Origin: Arabidopsis thaliana
Taxonomy: Eukaryota; Streptophyta; Magnoliopsida; Brassicales; Brassicaceae
DNA: 64,000 nt
Assembly (NCBI RefSeq): GCF_000001735.4
Contig: NC_003076.8
Location: forward strand, 248,001-312,000
Direction: 5' to 3'
Under the pieces are notes generated by a model, which saw nothing but the letters and a program-made list of their open reading frames with translations, had not been told where the DNA came from and made no database searches. The translations under genes were made by a program, and so were the position numbers. This document shows, one piece after another, positions 61,681 through 64,000 of the stretch; positions within the stretch are counted from its first letter, which is position 1; the number at the start of each line of letters is the position of its first letter.

Positions 61681-61687
61681 TATAAAG
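61681..61687 (+). promoter_or_regulatory. TATA box of CIPK15
   Basis: TATAAAG followed by a CT-rich leader (about 61705-61735). It places the transcript start near 61712, about 750 bases upstream of the coding ATG. Confidence 0.65.
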
Positions 61688-61711
61688 GAAGGGAAACTCT
61701 TCTTCTCTTTC

Positions 61712-62459
61712 TTCTCATTTTCTCTCAATTCCTCGCAGCTGAAGCTATTTGGCATATACTTGTCTTCGCTTTTCGTAGCTCTTTCGCGCATAATAATAAC
61801 TGAGGTAATTGTTCGATTCTGGTTCGCAGCGGATTTTGTCGATGCTATTGAGGAATCTAGATTTCTGTGATGGATAGATATAAGACATATCTTATGTCTC
61901 TGTTCCGATTCGATCTGTTTGTTTCGTTCCTAGTTCGATCTACTTAGATTTCGTCCCATGTTTATAGCTCTCAATCGCTTTGAATCTTGTCTTTAGTGTT
62001 CGATTTTCTGGTGTTTAATTAGGAGCAAACTAGATAGGCCTTCTTTGTTGATCCTGTCATTAATGGTTTGCTCTCTATGTTTCAGGTTGTTGTTTAATCA
62101 AGAAGAGTGTGCAAAAATTGGAAGGCCAGGGAATGCAGAAACATGTATTTGAAAGCTGAACTCAATTGCTCTACACCACCCTCTCAGATCCTTTGTCCCT
62201 TTGGGCCCTTGTTCTCCCTCATCCCTTATGTGGACACCCATTTTCTAAACCCCTGCTTCCACACCTTCCAGCCTTCCTCTCACAATGCTAGAAAAAACGC
62301 CACTTGGAAGCATGATCTTTGCGAAGACGGTTGATCCGACACTAACAGCCTCCTCCTGAGTTCCTCCTCTACCCTTTATGTTGTCTGCGTTTTAGTATAT
62401 TCTAGGGTGGTCTTTTTATTTAGTGGTATTAGTAGTGCTCTAAGCTAACCAGTTAGTCA
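61712..62459 (+). other. CIPK15 5' leader with an intron and upstream ORFs
   Basis: A likely 5' UTR intron runs from GTAATT at 61805 (after ACTGAG) to the cag at 62083-62085. The second leader exon (62086-62459) carries two overlapping upstream ORFs, at 62133..62159 (8 residues) and 62143..62334 (63 residues), both ending before the main ATG. Confidence 0.55.
62143..62334 (+). other. Upstream ORF (63 codons) in the CIPK15 leader
   Basis: An ATG-initiated frame of 63 residues in the second leader exon, starting MYLKAELNCSTPPS and ending KHDLCEDG, with four cysteines. It ends 125 bases before the kinase ATG. Whether it is translated or conserved cannot be told here. It may lower kinase translation. 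Confidence 0.35.
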
Positions 62460-63725
62460 ATGGAGAAGAAAGGATCTGTGTTGATGCTCCGTTATGAGGT
62501 TGGGAAGTTTCTCGGTCAAGGTACCTTTGCTAAGGTATACCATGCTAGGCATTTGAAAACTGGTGATAGTGTAGCGATTAAGGTCATCGACAAAGAAAGA
62601 ATCCTCAAAGTTGGCATGACCGAGCAGATTAAGCGAGAGATCTCTGCCATGAGACTCTTGAGGCATCCCAACATCGTTGAGCTCCATGAAGTCATGGCCA
62701 CCAAATCTAAAATCTACTTCGTCATGGAACATGTTAAGGGTGGTGAGCTCTTCAACAAAGTGTCAACTGGGAAGCTGAGAGAAGACGTTGCGAGAAAGTA
62801 CTTTCAGCAGCTTGTACGCGCTGTTGACTTCTGTCACAGCCGTGGAGTATGCCACAGGGACCTGAAGCCGGAGAATCTCTTGTTGGATGAGCATGGGAAT
62901 CTTAAGATCTCTGATTTTGGTCTCAGCGCTCTTTCTGACTCTAGAAGGCAAGACGGGTTGCTGCATACTACATGCGGGACCCCTGCATATGTTGCACCGG
63001 AGGTGATAAGCAGGAACGGGTATGATGGGTTTAAAGCGGATGTGTGGTCCTGTGGAGTGATATTGTTCGTCTTGCTCGCTGGATATCTTCCTTTCCGTGA
63101 TTCCAATCTGATGGAGCTGTATAAGAAGATAGGCAAAGCTGAAGTCAAGTTCCCCAACTGGCTTGCTCCGGGGGCAAAGAGATTGCTCAAGAGGATCTTG
63201 GATCCTAACCCCAACACAAGGGTATCAACTGAGAAAATAATGAAGAGCTCTTGGTTCCGTAAAGGCCTACAAGAGGAGGTGAAAGAATCAGTTGAGGAAG
63301 AGACAGAAGTGGACGCAGAGGCAGAGGGAAACGCAAGTGCAGAGAAGGAAAAGAAGCGGTGTATCAACCTGAACGCGTTTGAGATCATATCTCTGTCCAC
63401 GGGGTTTGATCTCTCGGGACTGTTCGAGAAGGGAGAGGAGAAGGAGGAGATGAGGTTTACATCAAACAGAGAGGCATCTGAGATAACAGAGAAGCTGGTG
63501 GAGATTGGGAAGGACCTTAAGATGAAAGTGAGGAAGAAGGAACACGAATGGAGGGTGAAAATGTCGGCTGAGGCTACAGTGGTGGAAGCGGAAGTGTTTG
63601 AGATTGCGCCGAGCTATCACATGGTGGTGCTAAAGAAGAGCGGTGGAGATACTGCTGAGTATAAGAGAGTCATGAAGGAGAGTATAAGACCGGCTTTGAT
63701 CGACTTTGTATTAGCTTGGCACTGA
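62460..63725 (+). CDS. CIPK15: CBL-interacting protein kinase CIPK15 (SnRK3 family)
   Basis: Single coding exon of 421 residues, as in the intronless CIPK clade. The kinase domain covers about residues 12-266: glycine loop GQGTFAKV (19-26), Lys41 in AIKVID, catalytic HRDLKPEN (Asp134), DFG at 152-154 and APE at 179-181. An acidic linker (272-297) precedes the regulatory region with the NAF/FISL motif ([20 protein letters not shown], Asn305-Phe307), which binds calcium sensors of the CBL family, and a protein phosphatase-interaction segment with many Lys/Glu residues. CBL binding relieves autoinhibition. From memory CIPK15 is AT5G01810 (PKS3/SIP2), which works with CBL1/CBL9 and interacts with ABI1/ABI2 in ABA signalling, and also affects ammonium transporters. 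Its leader has upstream ORFs. Confidence 0.96.
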   Translation: MEKKGSVLMLRYEVGKFLGQGTFAKVYHARHLKTGDSVAIKVIDKERILKVGMTEQIKREISAMRLLRHPNIVELHEVMATKSKIYFVMEHVKGGELFNKVSTGKLREDVARKYFQQLVRAVDFCHSRGVCHRDLKPENLLLDEHGNLKISDFGLSALSDSRRQDGLLHTTCGTPAYVAPEVISRNGYDGFKADVWSCGVILFVLLAGYLPFRDSNLMELYKKIGKAEVKFPNWLAPGAKRLLKRILDPNPNTRVSTEKIMKSSWFRKGLQEEVKESVEEETEVDAEAEGNASAEKEKKRCINLNAFEIISLSTGFDLSGLFEKGEEKEEMRFTSNREASEITEKLVEIGKDLKMKVRKKEHEWRVKMSAEATVVEAEVFEIAPSYHMVVLKKSGGDTAEYKRVMKESIRPALIDFVLAWH

Positions 63726-64000
63726 AACATATTCTATCCTTTTTATGTGTCTTCTTCTTTTAGAATGTTTTTCTTGTTTTGTTTTGCCAATGTGTTTAGT
63801 TTATGTATTTTCTCTTGAGTCTCATCTTAAGACGTGTTTCGTATTTTTCTAGGTGTCAGTGTAACAATAATAATATGTGAGGACCAATTATATAGTTTGA
63901 GACAAAATAAGTAGATTTCTTTATCAGATAAAATAAAATAAATTGAGCCTTAATGAAATAAGCCAATAGACCGACAACGGTTTTAGGAAGCATTATACTA
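63726..64000. other. CIPK15 3' region to window end
   Basis: AT-rich sequence holding the CIPK15 3' UTR; no further gene begins before the window ends. Confidence 0.5.

Noticed and set aside
62457..63400. Minus-strand frames antisense to CIPK15
   Set aside because: They mirror the kinase coding sequence and carry no independent signal.

Overview
The window is nuclear DNA of a flowering plant. It is AT-rich, its genes carry short GT-AG introns with CT-rich leaders, and gene content, gene order and protein lengths match, from memory, Arabidopsis thaliana chromosome 5 near the top of the short arm (about AT5G01660 to AT5G01810). No search was run, so locus numbers and symbols are recall. Exon chains were built by hand from splice signals and frame. 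For every complete gene the chain stays open and divides by three.

Layout, left to right: the 5' end of a DCD-domain (kelch-type) protein on the minus strand (1-1160); an aldo/keto reductase (4000-5856, +) converging on cation/H+ exchanger CHX26 (5996-8640, -); its divergent sister CHX27 (9410-12345, +) converging on a lipid-anchored PP2C phosphatase (12848-14492, -); a single-exon two-domain methyltransferase-like membrane protein (15709-17250, -); the F-box/LRR protein RAE1 (19118-22391, -); the WAVE-complex protein SCAR4 (25019-29561, -); a Wun1/NTF2-like protein (32793-33281, +); a 6-kb gene-poor stretch; MIR164B (about 39560-39770, +); LOR15 (42034-43109, +); the ESCRT-0-like protein TOL7 (43753-46127, +) converging on RAPTOR2 (46539-53773, -, 23 coding exons); an AlkB-type dioxygenase (54365-56039, -); a small DUF688-like protein (57057-57623, -); a saposin-B secreted protein (59422-60646, +); and the kinase CIPK15 (62460-63725, +).

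The genes do not form one pathway; this is ordinary plant euchromatin with independent transcription units. Several touch signalling and ion balance: RAE1 (STOP1 turnover), CHX26/27 (cation exchange), CIPK15 (CBL-calcium kinase), PP2C, RAPTOR2 (TOR complex 1) and miR164 (NAC transcription factors). I found no CRISPR array, tRNA, rRNA or intact transposon, and I see no sign of a wholly new system. The most useful leads are: an Asp-to-Asn change at a probable transport residue in CHX26, a probable GC-AG intron in SCAR4 with a competing GT-AG choice, upstream ORFs in the CIPK15 leader, a degenerate methyltransferase domain fused to an intact FkbM-like one, and a promoter-like Site II/telo-box cluster in the gene-poor stretch.
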